Assembly: GCA_958370325.1 (NCBI GenBank)
Contig: CATXJW010000002.1
Location: forward strand, 1-64,000
Direction of reading: 5' to 3'
From: an uncultured Collinsella sp.
Lineage (GTDB): Bacteria > Actinomycetota > Coriobacteriia > Coriobacteriales > Coriobacteriaceae
DNA length: 64,000 nt
Made by a program: the position numbers and the translations under genes. Below the pieces are notes generated by a model. That model made no database searches. It was not told where the DNA came from and saw only the letters and a list, made by a program, of their open reading frames with translations. Shown piece by piece: positions 54,582-62,724 of this stretch (the first letter of the stretch is position 1; each line of letters begins with the position of its first letter).

Positions 54582-55723
54582 CGGCTCAACAGCCTTTCGT
54601 AGTACTCCATAAGCCGCGCGGCGTTTGCCTCGGCTGAGTAGCCCGCAGCCTCTAGTTTGTTAGGGGCCTCCAGGTGCCTGCCGCCCTCGATCGCCACATT
54701 GAGCGCCCTCGCCCAGTTGGCCAGCGGCGCGTCGAGCGCCGTGAACGAACCAGTCCCGGCGATGTCCGTCTCGGCGGGCACACCAGTCGAGTAAACACAC
54801 GGCAGTCCCGCCGCCTGTGCCTCCACGGCCGAGACGGGAAGGCCCTCATAAAGCGACGGCATAAAGAAGACATCGAAGAGCGAGTAGAGACGATAGGCGT
54901 CGCTCCTCAAGCCAAGCAGCATCACGGAGTTTTCCAGACCCATTTCGTCGACGAGCTCCTGGAGTTCCCGGCGTTCATCGGCGCTGTTGCTCTCCCCGAT
55001 GATTACAAGCCTGGCAGGGCCGTGAGCAGCCACATACTCACCGAAAGCCCTGACCGCGAAGGAGAAGTTCTTCTGCAAGGAAATCCGGCCCACGCATCCC
55101 ACCACGGGCTCCTCGGGACCTATTCCGAGTTCCACCCTGCAGGCCGTCCGGACCTCAGGGTTGAAGGCGAAGCGGTCGATATCGATGCCGTTCCTCATCA
55201 CCAGGAAGTCCTTCCCCCTGAAGAGGTAGCGGCCGGCGTCTTCGGAGCACGCGACCCCGTCGGTCGCCCAGCGCCGCCCGAACCAGATGAGCGGCGCGTT
55301 GCGCACACGATGGCTGAACCTATCCGAGCTGCTGTTGAGATGACTGTGTAGCACGCGATGGGCAACCCCGGCTTCGGCCGCGTAACGAAGCGTCCAGAAT
55401 GCCGAGTTGGGCATGTGGCAGTGCACGACGTCGTATTCAGAACCATGCTCTTGAAAGAACCCTTTGACCTCTCTAATGAAGGCCGAGAGATCAGTTCCCG
55501 CATGCGTGACCGTAAAGACCTTGGCACCGCGCCCTTTGAATTCGTCATCGTAGTTGAGCGGATGTCGCAGCTCGCCATTAACAACGTCATGATGCAGGTA
55601 GTCGTACGAGACGCGCGAACTGTCACGAAACAAGAACATGTTCCGAACAAACGAAGTAACGCCTGCATCCATAGCGAGCGACGGGACGATGTTTAACACT
55701 TTGATGGGGGTTTCACCCGCCAT
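54578..55723 (-). CDS. Family 4 glycosyltransferase
   Basis: 381-aa GT-B enzyme. Features are SLAMDAGVTSFVRNMFLF, VVGCVGRISLQKNFSFAVRAF, LLGLRSDAYRLYSLFDVFFMPS and EGLPVSAVEAQAAGLP (E-x7-E). It adds a sugar to the repeat unit from an NDP-sugar donor. It overlaps the DUF1919 gene by 4 bp (ATGA) and starts one base after the next GT gene. Confidence 0.88.
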   Translation of the reverse strand: MAGETPIKVLNIVPSLAMDAGVTSFVRNMFLFRDSSRVSYDYLHHDVVNGELRHPLNYDDEFKGRGAKVFTVTHAGTDLSAFIREVKGFFQEHGSEYDVVHCHMPNSAFWTLRYAAEAGVAHRVLHSHLNSSSDRFSHRVRNAPLIWFGRRWATDGVACSEDAGRYLFRGKDFLVMRNGIDIDRFAFNPEVRTACRVELGIGPEEPVVGCVGRISLQKNFSFAVRAFGEYVAAHGPARLVIIGESNSADERRELQELVDEMGLENSVMLLGLRSDAYRLYSLFDVFFMPSLYEGLPVSAVEAQAAGLPCVYSTGVPAETDIAGTGSFTALDAPLANWARALNVAIEGGRHLEAPNKLEAAGYSAEANAARLMEYYERLLSR

Positions 55724-55724
55724 A

Positions 55725-56846
55725 TTATCTCACCCCTTGTGTTTGATAAATATTGGCCATGATTTCAGAAGTATCTGCAACGTCGTAGCCCGCCTTGCGA
55801 ATCTGATCCGCATAGATAGCGCGATTGCGTGGCTCCCGAGCCATAGCCAGGATCTCTTCTCCCCAAAGAGAAGCCGGACGGTCAAGCCCCTCGGACCGAG
55901 TCAAATCAGTAACGGCAGTCTCGTCAGATACGTTCACAGACATGAGGACCGGAAGACCCGAAGCCTGTGCCTCGACCGGGACGAGAGGCTGCCCCTCGTG
56001 CAGCGAAGGAAACAGCAACACGTCCATCGCGTTGTAGAGTGGCGCCACGTCCGCTCTCGGCTCGAACCAGATAACGTGCGCAGCCACACCAAGCGAATCT
56101 GCGTGTTCTCGTACCTGTTCCCTCATCTCGCCGTCCCCTTGCATGAGGTAGTAGGCAGAAGGCTCAGCCCTCAGCACCTCGGAAAACACATCCAATTGGA
56201 AGAGGGGATTCTTGGCGGGCGCGAGACGCGAAGGGTTACCCAACAGCAGTGCATCGGCGGGCACCCCCAGCTCGCTGCGGCAAGCACCACGAACGGCAGA
56301 ATCGAACGCGAAGCGAACCGTGTCAAAGCCATTACGCACGACCGTAAACGGCTTCCTCCCGAAGAGATACCGCCCCGCTTCCTCGGAACATGCGAGCCTC
56401 GAAGTCTCAGCGCCCGATAGCACTGAGCGAGCGACTGAGTGCACGAACCTTTTAACTATCCTGCCGCCCGCGCCAACATCAGAGTTGTGCGAGTGCACGA
56501 TGCACACCGGCACTCCACGACTCGCAGCAACCTGGGCATAGGCGAACCCCATTCCATTCATCGTATTGATATGCACAGCATCGAAGCTGTTTTCATCGAG
56601 AAGTCTCTTGAACGCACTAAGCCCGTCCTTGAGGCGTCTCACCTGTCCGGGCTTGTAGCCATTGAAAACCGCACGACGCTCAACACCGAGCGAGGCCAGC
56701 ACATCGTCGTAAGAGCAATTCCAATCCCAGGTAGTGATCAACGTGAACGAGAAACCCTTTGGGGCTAGCTCACGAAAGAGCCCCAGAAGGTATGTTTCTA
56801 TCCCACCGACACCCCATGCCTCAGCGTATACAAGGATATTAGTCAT
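55725..56846 (-). CDS. Family 4 glycosyltransferase
   Basis: 373-aa GT-B enzyme starting MTNILVYAEAWGVGGIETYL. It has LLGNPSRLAPAKNPLFQLDVF, VIWFEPRADVAPLYNAMDVLLFPS and HEGQPLVPVEAQASGLP. The long upstream frame (91 codons) belongs to the overlapping fragment gene and is not coding here, so ATG 56,846 is chosen. Its SD is weak and it overlaps the pyruvyl transferase fragment by 8 bp, suggesting coupled translation. It resembles the neighbouring GT4 gene, perhaps an old duplication. Confidence 0.87.
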   Translation of the reverse strand: MTNILVYAEAWGVGGIETYLLGLFRELAPKGFSFTLITTWDWNCSYDDVLASLGVERRAVFNGYKPGQVRRLKDGLSAFKRLLDENSFDAVHINTMNGMGFAYAQVAASRGVPVCIVHSHNSDVGAGGRIVKRFVHSVARSVLSGAETSRLACSEEAGRYLFGRKPFTVVRNGFDTVRFAFDSAVRGACRSELGVPADALLLGNPSRLAPAKNPLFQLDVFSEVLRAEPSAYYLMQGDGEMREQVREHADSLGVAAHVIWFEPRADVAPLYNAMDVLLFPSLHEGQPLVPVEAQASGLPVLMSVNVSDETAVTDLTRSEGLDRPASLWGEEILAMAREPRNRAIYADQIRKAGYDVADTSEIMANIYQTQGVR

Positions 56847-57165
56847 GATGCAGTCCCGTTGATAGGAGAGAATTACCAAGTCTCGGTGCCCGAAGCAAGG
56901 CGCGACGGCGCGCGAGCATGCACGAGATGGAATCGCAAGCGAGCGACTTGGCACCCGGCAGCCCCAAGATAGGGATCTTCTTGGAAAGCTGTCCATTGAG
57001 GGCGCGCTCGGTCTCCTTCTCCGAGATAGCGTCGTGCCGGTAGTAGTCGACCACCGTGGCTGCGACTCCCAGCGACTCGAAAACGCGCTGCGTCGCATAG
57101 CTCTGCAGACAAGAGCCATAATTCGGCGAGTTGCAGAGGGTAATGATTGCTGCGGTCGCGGTCAC
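56839..57165 (-). pseudogene. N-terminal fragment of a polysaccharide pyruvyl transferase
   Basis: 108 codons from GTG 57,165, which overlaps the upstream GT2 stop as GTGA. It begins AAIITLCNSPNYGSCLQSYATQ, the family N-terminus, with a later YYRHDAISEKETERALN. The family is normally about 370 aa, and the fragment stops where the following GT4 gene begins. It is most likely a truncated relic kept in frame for operon continuity, though a small functional protein cannot be excluded. Confidence 0.7.
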
Positions 57166-58010
57166 TCCGCATTTCCCCCTTTCCGGAGAATCCTTGTGTA
57201 CACGAGCCCGCGAAGGGCGTTGGGCATGAGGCAGACAACTGCCTGGGGAACAAACGAGATGAAGTAGTCGGCAGCGCTGAAGTACCCGCATGCCAGCTGC
57301 GCCCGCTTGAAGCGCCTCGCGTGCGACAGATAGGCGCGGCCTCCTCTGCGAGCGTAGAAGTCTGGACTCACGCGCATTGCCACAAGGGTCTCGCGCACGT
57401 TGGCCGCACGGCAGCCCGAGGCGAGCATCCGGTTGAAGAGGTCCCAGTCTTCGAAGTAGTGGAAGTCGTCGTTGTAACTCCCAGCGGCGAGCACCTTCGA
57501 GCGCCGGAAGGTCATAGGCGGGTGCCGGAAGGGATTGCGGCGCTTGGAGTAAGCGACGATCTCGTCGTGGGTTATGGGCAGGTCCGTCGTCGCCACGGGC
57601 CTGTCCCAGGCCTCGACGAACTCCGTTACGTTGCTACCCACCATGTCGAGGCCTTGCTCGGCCATGAGGGCAAGCTGACACTCCATGCGCCCCGACAGAG
57701 CGTGGTCATCGGTGTCCATGCGGGCTACGATCTCGTTTGAGCACGCCTCAATGCCCCGGGCAAGCGCGTAGCCGAGGCCTCTGTTCTCGGGGTAGGAGAC
57801 GAAACTGAACAGGCCGGGGTTGGCCGCGTCGTACTCGGAGAGGACGTCCTCGAGCTCGTCAGTCAGCGGGCCGTCCTTCACGATGACGACTTCCGCCGGG
57901 GGCACCGTCTGGGCGAGCATCGAATTCAGCGCCTCGCGTAAGTACTCGGCGCGCTCCTTGGCGTAAAGGCTCATAAGCACGCTGTAGGGAGGGAAAGTCT
58001 GGGAATCCAT
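57162..58010 (-). CDS. Family 2 glycosyltransferase
   Basis: 282-aa GT-A enzyme with SVLMSLYAKERAEYLREALNSML, VVIVKDGPLTDEL, NRGLGYALARGIEAC, and RMDTDDHALSGRM (DTDD metal site). A C-terminal hydrophobic segment near residue 250 may tether it to the membrane. It lies two bases after the priming sugar transferase gene, so it is a candidate for adding the second sugar. Confidence 0.88.
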   Translation of the reverse strand: MDSQTFPPYSVLMSLYAKERAEYLREALNSMLAQTVPPAEVVIVKDGPLTDELEDVLSEYDAANPGLFSFVSYPENRGLGYALARGIEACSNEIVARMDTDDHALSGRMECQLALMAEQGLDMVGSNVTEFVEAWDRPVATTDLPITHDEIVAYSKRRNPFRHPPMTFRRSKVLAAGSYNDDFHYFEDWDLFNRMLASGCRAANVRETLVAMRVSPDFYARRGGRAYLSHARRFKRAQLACGYFSAADYFISFVPQAVVCLMPNALRGLVYTRILRKGGNAE

Positions 58011-58012
58011 GC

Positions 58013-58813
58013 CTACCTCCCTGTCTTGTTCTTGCCGAACATCACCGAGAAGGTCTTGAAGAAGACCCGCAAGTCGGCCTTAAGGTTCGCGCCGCGCGCG
58101 TAGGCGAGCTCGAACTCCTGGCGCAGGCCGTTCTCGAAGGTCGCGAGGTTGCGAGGGCCCGACTGCCAGGCACCGGTGATGCCCTGGGGGACGGCAAGCA
58201 CCTGCACCTGCTGTTCGTGCGTGAAGTTTTCCAGTTCCTCGTACGTGATAGCCCTGGGGCCGATGACGGAGAGCTGGCCCGCGAGCACGTTGATAAATTG
58301 AGGTATCTCGTCGAGCGAGGTCTTGCGCAGGACGCGGCCCAGCTTGGTGATGCGCGGGTCATTGGTGACCTTGCGCTCACGGTGCCACTCCTCGATCTGC
58401 TCGTGGCTGAGGTACTTCTCCACATCGTTGGCGTCGGCGACCATGGAGCGGAACTTGAGCACGTGGATGGGGCGACCGAAGCGCCCAGCCCGCTCGTGCG
58501 CATAGATGGGAGCACCCTTGGTGTCGGCCGCAATGAACGCACAAAGCACCGCGCCAGGGATGAGAGCCACGACGCAGACGCACGCACTGAACGCGATGTC
58601 GAACGTGCGCTTCACGAAGCGGTAGCCAAGCGATCGCGTGTCGAGCGCACGGGACTCTGCAGCGAACTCGGGCGAGCCCGGGAGGCTCACCGCACCCGTG
58701 TTTGCAGCGGAGCCGACCCCAGCACCCGCCGTGCCCTCGCGCCGGTCCATGGCCCGAGCAATGAGCATCGCCCCCACGGGCGTATTACTTTCTGTTACTT
58801 CTTTAGCAGCCAC
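58013..58813 (-). CDS. Priming undecaprenyl-phosphate sugar transferase (WbaP/PglC-type)
   Basis: 266 aa. A re-entrant membrane helix (KRTFDIAFSACVCVVALIPG) precedes the catalytic domain with HVLKFRSMVADA, RVLRKTSLDEIPQFINVL, VIGPRAITYEE and a C-terminal Phe/Lys-rich motif. It links the first sugar-1-phosphate to undecaprenyl phosphate. The start is uncertain: GTG 58,813 lacks a good SD. An ATG at 58,853 would be in frame only if the G9 run just after it had eight or eleven bases. Confidence 0.86.
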   Translation of the reverse strand: MAAKEVTESNTPVGAMLIARAMDRREGTAGAGVGSAANTGAVSLPGSPEFAAESRALDTRSLGYRFVKRTFDIAFSACVCVVALIPGAVLCAFIAADTKGAPIYAHERAGRFGRPIHVLKFRSMVADANDVEKYLSHEQIEEWHRERKVTNDPRITKLGRVLRKTSLDEIPQFINVLAGQLSVIGPRAITYEELENFTHEQQVQVLAVPQGITGAWQSGPRNLATFENGLRQEFELAYARGANLKADLRVFFKTFSVMFGKNKTGR

Positions 58814-58842
58814 AATAAAACTTACGTTCCTGTCCCCAGGAA

Positions 58843-58851
58843 CCCCCCCCC
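58843..58851. repeat. Homopolymer G9 upstream of the priming transferase
   Basis: Nine C's on the plus strand, 30 bp before the annotated GTG. An ATG abuts it (58,851-58,853). Length changes would alter whether that ATG reads into the transferase. Confidence 0.8.
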
Positions 58852-58897
58852 ATCCACGGATTCAAAAACCAAATAAATTGCCGGTGCAACGGCTCCC

Positions 58898-59488
58898 CTA
58901 CGTTTTGCTAGGCACGTCTAACGGAAGCAGCTCCCTAAATGCGGAGTCGCCTTCGCCTATATCCCCCAGGCACCAGCGCTTATGACGGTCGATCTTTTTA
59001 ACGCGGGCCTCTTGCCCCACAAGTGGGCCCTGCTCTATGTACAGCACGCCATCTTCTATGCGCGCAACGCTGTTGCGCACCACGCCGTCTTCGTCCATCA
59101 CGCTGCGGTACCAGTCCTGTGCATCGTCCGGCATGGGCATGTACGCCCGCTCCCTACTGCCGGCGATTCGGCAGCCAAAGCTCAGTTGGGCCAAAGCCCT
59201 ATCGAGCGCTGCGGCATCGTGCGTGGCGACGAAGAAATATTCCTTGTACATGGGTTTGGTTTGGAGCGACCAGGCGCCGTCCCGCTTAAACCAGAACTCC
59301 TTTTGCATCACAAAAGCGTCCTGCATCAGCTCGTGCGGGATAATGCGGCGGACCTTTTCGCAGGTCTCGCGCTCTTTACCGTTGGGGGTGTGAACCAGAT
59401 ACCAGCGGACGCGGCCGTGCTGGCTGTTGCTAGTTGCGCCGTTGAATGCGCCCGGCAGCTGCTCCTGCCGCCGCGCCGTCTGCTCCAT
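58898..59488 (-). CDS. loaP: NusG-family processive antiterminator, LoaP-like
   Basis: 196 aa. The NGN domain begins VRWYLVHTPNGKERETCEKV and ends near residue 125. The KOW domain has GPLVGQEARVKKIDRHKR, the IDRHKR pattern being typical of LoaP rather than core NusG. LoaP proteins bind an RNA hairpin in the leader of long biosynthetic operons and let polymerase read through terminators. It is the first gene of the capsule operon. ATG 59,488 is preferred (AGGGGG eight bases upstream). It is a strong candidate for cis regulation of the 12-kb operon below it. Confidence 0.86.
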   Translation of the reverse strand: MEQTARRQEQLPGAFNGATSNSQHGRVRWYLVHTPNGKERETCEKVRRIIPHELMQDAFVMQKEFWFKRDGAWSLQTKPMYKEYFFVATHDAAALDRALAQLSFGCRIAGSRERAYMPMPDDAQDWYRSVMDEDGVVRNSVARIEDGVLYIEQGPLVGQEARVKKIDRHKRWCLGDIGEGDSAFRELLPLDVPSKT

Positions 59489-59577
59489 GTTCTCGCCCCC
59501 TTTTTGGCTTTGCGACACACGCAAATGCCGGGGCGTTTAGAACAGCTTCTCGCTCGCAGCTAGGCGCAGTCGCAAAA

Positions 59578-59699
59578 GTACAGGTTTTTGTAGAGGGCTA
59601 TGGAGATGTGGCTGCGGGCAGTACATTTTGCGTAATCTGCCCAAACGCAAACTAATTTCTTGTATAATGGCTCGCGTCGAAAGATACAAAAACCTGTAC
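59578..59699 (-). promoter_or_regulatory. Capsule operon promoter and structured leader
   Basis: A 15-bp perfect inverted repeat (59,578-59,592 and 59,685-59,699, core CAGGTTTTTG) flanks the region. On the minus strand -35 TTGTAT and -10 TATACA are separated by 17 bp, the -35 overlapping one arm. In the leader, TTTGCGT/ACGCAAA (59,627-59,633, 59,645-59,651) and GGGCAG/CTGCCC (59,616-59,621, 59,637-59,642) form mutually exclusive hairpins, the second arm of one lying inside the other. Confidence 0.55.
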
Positions 59700-59712
59700 C
59701 TTTTTGTGCAAC

Positions 59713-59739
59713 AAAAAAGCCGCTCAACCAGCGGCTTTT
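59713..59739. terminator. Bidirectional terminator upstream of the capsule operon
   Basis: Stem AAAAGCCGCT / AGCGGCTTTT with a 5-nt loop and A/T runs on both sides. Confidence 0.75.
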
Positions 59740-59753
59740 CTTATTTTGGTAAG

Positions 59754-59785
59754 AAAAAAAGCGACCGCCCTCTGTGGACGGTCGC
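59754..59785 (-). terminator. thrS terminator
   Basis: Stem GCGACCG/CGGTCGC (59,761-59,767, 59,779-59,785). On the minus strand it is followed by a T7 run (59,754-59,760). It directly follows the thrS stop. Confidence 0.8.
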
Positions 59786-59811
59786 CTTTGTTAATTGTTG
59801 TGAAGTTTGCC

Positions 59812-61575
59812 TTAGGCGCGGGTCTTGATCTCCTCGAGCACCTTCGCAACAAACTCGTCAACGCTCATCTGAACGGTCTCGTTGGAGCGATCGCGGACGG
59901 AGATGTTGCCGGCCTCGACCTCCTTCTCGCCCAGGATGAGCATGTAGGGCACGCGGTCGATGCTGCGGGCCTCGCGGATCTTGTAGCCGATCTTCTCGTC
60001 ACGGTCGTCGCAGACCACGCGAATGCCGGCCTCCTCCAGCTTGGCGCACACCTCGTGGGCGTAGTCGCGGCTCTTCTCGGAGACGGGAAGCGCCTTGACC
60101 TGCACGGGAGCCAGCCAGGTGGGGAACTTGCCCGCAAAGTGCTCAATCAGAATACCGATGAAGCGCTCGATGGAGCCAAAGCACACGCGGTGCAGCATGA
60201 TGGGGCGCTTCTTGGTACCGTCGGCGTCCACATACTCCAGGTCAAAGTTGAGCGGCATCTGGAAGTCGAGCTGGACGGTGCCGCACTGCCAGGTACGGCC
60301 GAGCGAGTCCTCCAGGTGGAAGTCGATCTTGGGGCCGTAGAAGGCGCCGTCGCCCTCGTTGACCTCGTAGTCCATGCCCAGCTTCTCCAGAGCGGTGCGC
60401 AGGCCCTCCTCGGCGCGCGCCCAGTCCTCGTCCGAGCCCATGGAGTCCTCGGGGCGGGTGGAAAGCTCAACGTGGTACTTAAAGCCAAACTTCTGGTACA
60501 CGGAGTCGATGAGGTTGACCACGCCCACGATCTCGTCGGTCAGCTGGTCGGGACGCACGAACAGGTGGGCGTCGTCCTGGTTAAAGCAGCGCACGCGGAA
60601 CAGGCCGTGCAGGGCGCCGCGCAGCTCGTGGCGGTGCACCAGGCCAATCTCGCCGGCACGGATGGGCAGCTCACGGTAGGAGTGCGGCTTGGAGGCGTAC
60701 ACCAGCACGCCGCCCGGGCAGTTCATGGGCTTAATGCAGTACTCTTCGTCGTCGATGACGGTGGAGTACATGTTGTCCTTGTAGTGGTCCCAGTGGCCAC
60801 TGGTCTTCCACAGCTGTTTGTTCATGATGAGCGGCGTGGAGATCTCCACGTAGCCGGCCTTGTGGTGAATCTCGCGCCAGTAGTCCAGCAGCGTGTTCTT
60901 AAGGATCATGCCGTTGGGCAGGAAGAACGGGAAGCCAGGGGCCTCATCGCGCATCATAAAGAGGTCCATCTCGCGGCCGATCTTGCGGTGATCGCGCTTC
61001 TTGGCCTCCTCCAGCATGTGCATGTGCTCGTCGAGCTCTTCCTTGGTGGCAAAGGCGACGCCGTTGATGCGGGTGAGCATCTTGTTGTCCTTGTCGCCCT
61101 TCCAGTAAGCGCCCGAGACACCGGTGAGCTTAAAGGCCTTGAGGGCCTTGGTGTAGCAGATGTGGGGGCCAACGCACATGTCGATGTAGTCGCCCTGCTG
61201 GTAGAAGGTGATGCGGGCGTCGTCGTCCAGATCGCCGATGTGCTCGACCTTGTACTTCTCGCCGCGCTCCTCCATAAGGGCGATGGCCTCGGCGCGGGGC
61301 TTCTCGTACACGGTGAACTTGAGATTCTCCTTGACGATCTTCTTCATCTCGGCCTCGATCGCGGGGAAGTCGTCCTCGCTGATCTTGACGCCCTCGGGCA
61401 GGTCGACGTCGTAGTAGAAGCCGTTGTCGGTCGCGGGGCCGTAGGCAAAGTCGGCCTCGGGGTACAGGCGCTTGATGGCCTGCGCCATGATGTGCGCGGC
61501 AGAGTGGCGGATGACGTGCGTGACCTCGTCCTGCGGGAGCTCGGCCACCGAACCGTCATTGTAGAGTGCCTTCAT
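59812..61575 (-). CDS. thrS: Threonyl-tRNA synthetase, without TGS domain
   Basis: Class II synthetase (587 aa). The editing domain has HSAAHIMAQAIKRLYP and DMCVGPHICYT (metal-binding Cys/His). The catalytic core carries KPMNCPGG, FRVRCFNQDDAHLF (motif 2), MLHRVCFGSIERFIGILIEH (motif 3) and a C-terminal anticodon domain. The N-terminal ~60-residue TGS domain of the usual ~640-aa enzyme is missing; the start codon ATG 61,575 lies directly before the editing domain. No T-box was seen upstream. A promoter lies at 61,645-61,672. Confidence 0.95.
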   Translation of the reverse strand: MKALYNDGSVAELPQDEVTHVIRHSAAHIMAQAIKRLYPEADFAYGPATDNGFYYDVDLPEGVKISEDDFPAIEAEMKKIVKENLKFTVYEKPRAEAIALMEERGEKYKVEHIGDLDDDARITFYQQGDYIDMCVGPHICYTKALKAFKLTGVSGAYWKGDKDNKMLTRINGVAFATKEELDEHMHMLEEAKKRDHRKIGREMDLFMMRDEAPGFPFFLPNGMILKNTLLDYWREIHHKAGYVEISTPLIMNKQLWKTSGHWDHYKDNMYSTVIDDEEYCIKPMNCPGGVLVYASKPHSYRELPIRAGEIGLVHRHELRGALHGLFRVRCFNQDDAHLFVRPDQLTDEIVGVVNLIDSVYQKFGFKYHVELSTRPEDSMGSDEDWARAEEGLRTALEKLGMDYEVNEGDGAFYGPKIDFHLEDSLGRTWQCGTVQLDFQMPLNFDLEYVDADGTKKRPIMLHRVCFGSIERFIGILIEHFAGKFPTWLAPVQVKALPVSEKSRDYAHEVCAKLEEAGIRVVCDDRDEKIGYKIREARSIDRVPYMLILGEKEVEAGNISVRDRSNETVQMSVDEFVAKVLEEIKTRA

Positions 61576-61644
61576 GGGTATGTTTTCTCCTCTCGGATGC
61601 CTGATGCAAGTGCGTGCGATGCGCTCGGCGTTTTAACTTGCATC

Positions 61645-61672
61645 ATTATAGGCAGGTTGCCTTGGTATACAA
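61645..61672 (-). promoter_or_regulatory. Putative thrS promoter
   Basis: A -35 TTGTAT (61,667-61,672) and a consensus -10 TATAAT (61,645-61,650) with a 16-bp spacer, reading toward thrS with a leader of about 60 nt. Confidence 0.6.
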
Positions 61673-61674
61673 GC

Positions 61675-61703
61675 GCCCGCCGCACCTTAATGGCACGGCG
61701 GGC
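61675..61703. terminator. Terminator-like hairpin between zinc-ribbon gene and thrS
   Basis: Perfect 8-bp arms GCCCGCCG/CGGCGGGC with a 13-nt loop. It adjoins the thrS -35 box and would end transcription of the upstream minus-strand gene. Confidence 0.55.
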
Positions 61704-61807
61704 GATTTTCTACGCATGCTTCATCGTGTGGGGCGGGTTTGGGGTGCGCGTGGCTTGCGCGGGACGCGCAGTACACGTGGCTTGCGGCCGGCCCGGCGAT
61801 GGATGCG

Positions 61808-62239
61808 TTACTGGATGCGAGTTCGGCAGTAGGGGCAGACCTTCCAGTGCGCATCGAGCGGGCGATGGCAGCTGGGGCAGACGTTGCGAACCTGGGTATC
61901 GCACACCGGGCAGACGACGAAGTCCTTCTCGATGGGCGCGCCGCACTGCGGGCAGGTGCCGTACTGGGCAAGCTGGCGCTCGCGCAGGGCCATGTCCAGC
62001 TCCTGCTCCTCGCGGTCGGAGGCGTAGGAGTGCGGACGCAGGACCAGGTAGGCGATGAAGCCCACAAACGGGATGAGGGCGATGATGCCCCATGCCACGT
62101 AGGCGCTGGCGCCGCGGCGGCGAGCGTCGATGAACACATAGACGACCGACAGCACATACAGGGCGATGATAAAGCCAACAAAGGCATAGACGACGCCCAT
62201 AAGCTGCGGCGACATGAGCTCGGAGATGTACTTGGACAT
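61808..62239 (-). CDS. Membrane protein with double zinc-ribbon tail
   Basis: 143 aa. Two transmembrane helices (LMGVVYAFVGFIIALYVLSV and the segment around AWGIIALIPFVGFIAYL, as in PLDc_N-like small membrane proteins). A cytosolic helix follows, then two zinc-ribbon pairs: CPQC...CPVC and CPSC...CPYC. This architecture is common and of unknown function. ATG 62,239 has AAAGG eight bases upstream; a 15-codon longer frame lacks one. Confidence 0.78.
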   Translation of the reverse strand: MSKYISELMSPQLMGVVYAFVGFIIALYVLSVVYVFIDARRRGASAYVAWGIIALIPFVGFIAYLVLRPHSYASDREEQELDMALRERQLAQYGTCPQCGAPIEKDFVVCPVCDTQVRNVCPSCHRPLDAHWKVCPYCRTRIQ

Positions 62240-62339
62240 TACGGATACCTTTCGGGATATTAACAGTCCGGTCAAGTTTACCACGGGGTTTGTTTATAAG
62301 GGACCACGGCTGGGTACGGGGCTGGCGCGGACACAAACA

Positions 62340-62555
62340 TCTCAATCTGTAACAGGTGGAGGCGAAATCCGGGTCTAGATGTTACAGAACGAGACACAGG
62401 GGTCCCTCCCCGACTTCAATCTCGATCTGTAACATCTTGGGCCCCAAAACCCCTCTTACTGTTACAGATCGAGACATTCAAAATCCGCCGGAAGGTTTGT
62501 CTTGATCTGTAACATCTGGAACCCAAATCCTCGTCTAACTGTTACAGATCGAGAC
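62340..62555. repeat. Three-unit palindromic repeat array, period about 80 bp
   Basis: Three 57-bp units (62,340-62,396; 62,420-62,476; 62,499-62,555) are each an inverted repeat of GTCTCGATCTGTAACA and its complement around a loop of about 25 nt. The loops themselves share a CCAAAnCC core. Spacers are 23 and 22 bp. Six copies of the 16-mer in alternating orientation lie between two divergent genes. The rest of 62,240-62,724 has no gene. Confidence 0.8.
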
Positions 62556-62692
62556 GAACGGTTGCCGTGGCTGTCGGCAGACGAGGCCAACATCCGTGCC
62601 GGGTCTCCCCTCGCCTGCCGTTGGCGGGTGTTGCGGGGCTGTTCGCCGCATTGCCGCCGCGCTGGGAGCGTGCAGACCGTAGGATAGTCTTA

Positions 62693-62707
62693 TTGACAGC
62701 CTGTCAA
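62693..62707 (+). promoter_or_regulatory. Operator-like palindrome before the FAD oxidoreductase
   Basis: TTGACA-gcc-TGTCAA lies 18 bp before the start codon. Six-bp arms; suited to a dimeric repressor at the promoter or 5' UTR. Confidence 0.45.
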
Positions 62708-62724
62708 CTCGTCTGGGAGGCACT

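Noticed and set aside
62340..62555. CRISPR array
   Set aside because: The repeats alternate orientation and the 'spacers' between arms are themselves similar; no cas genes are nearby.
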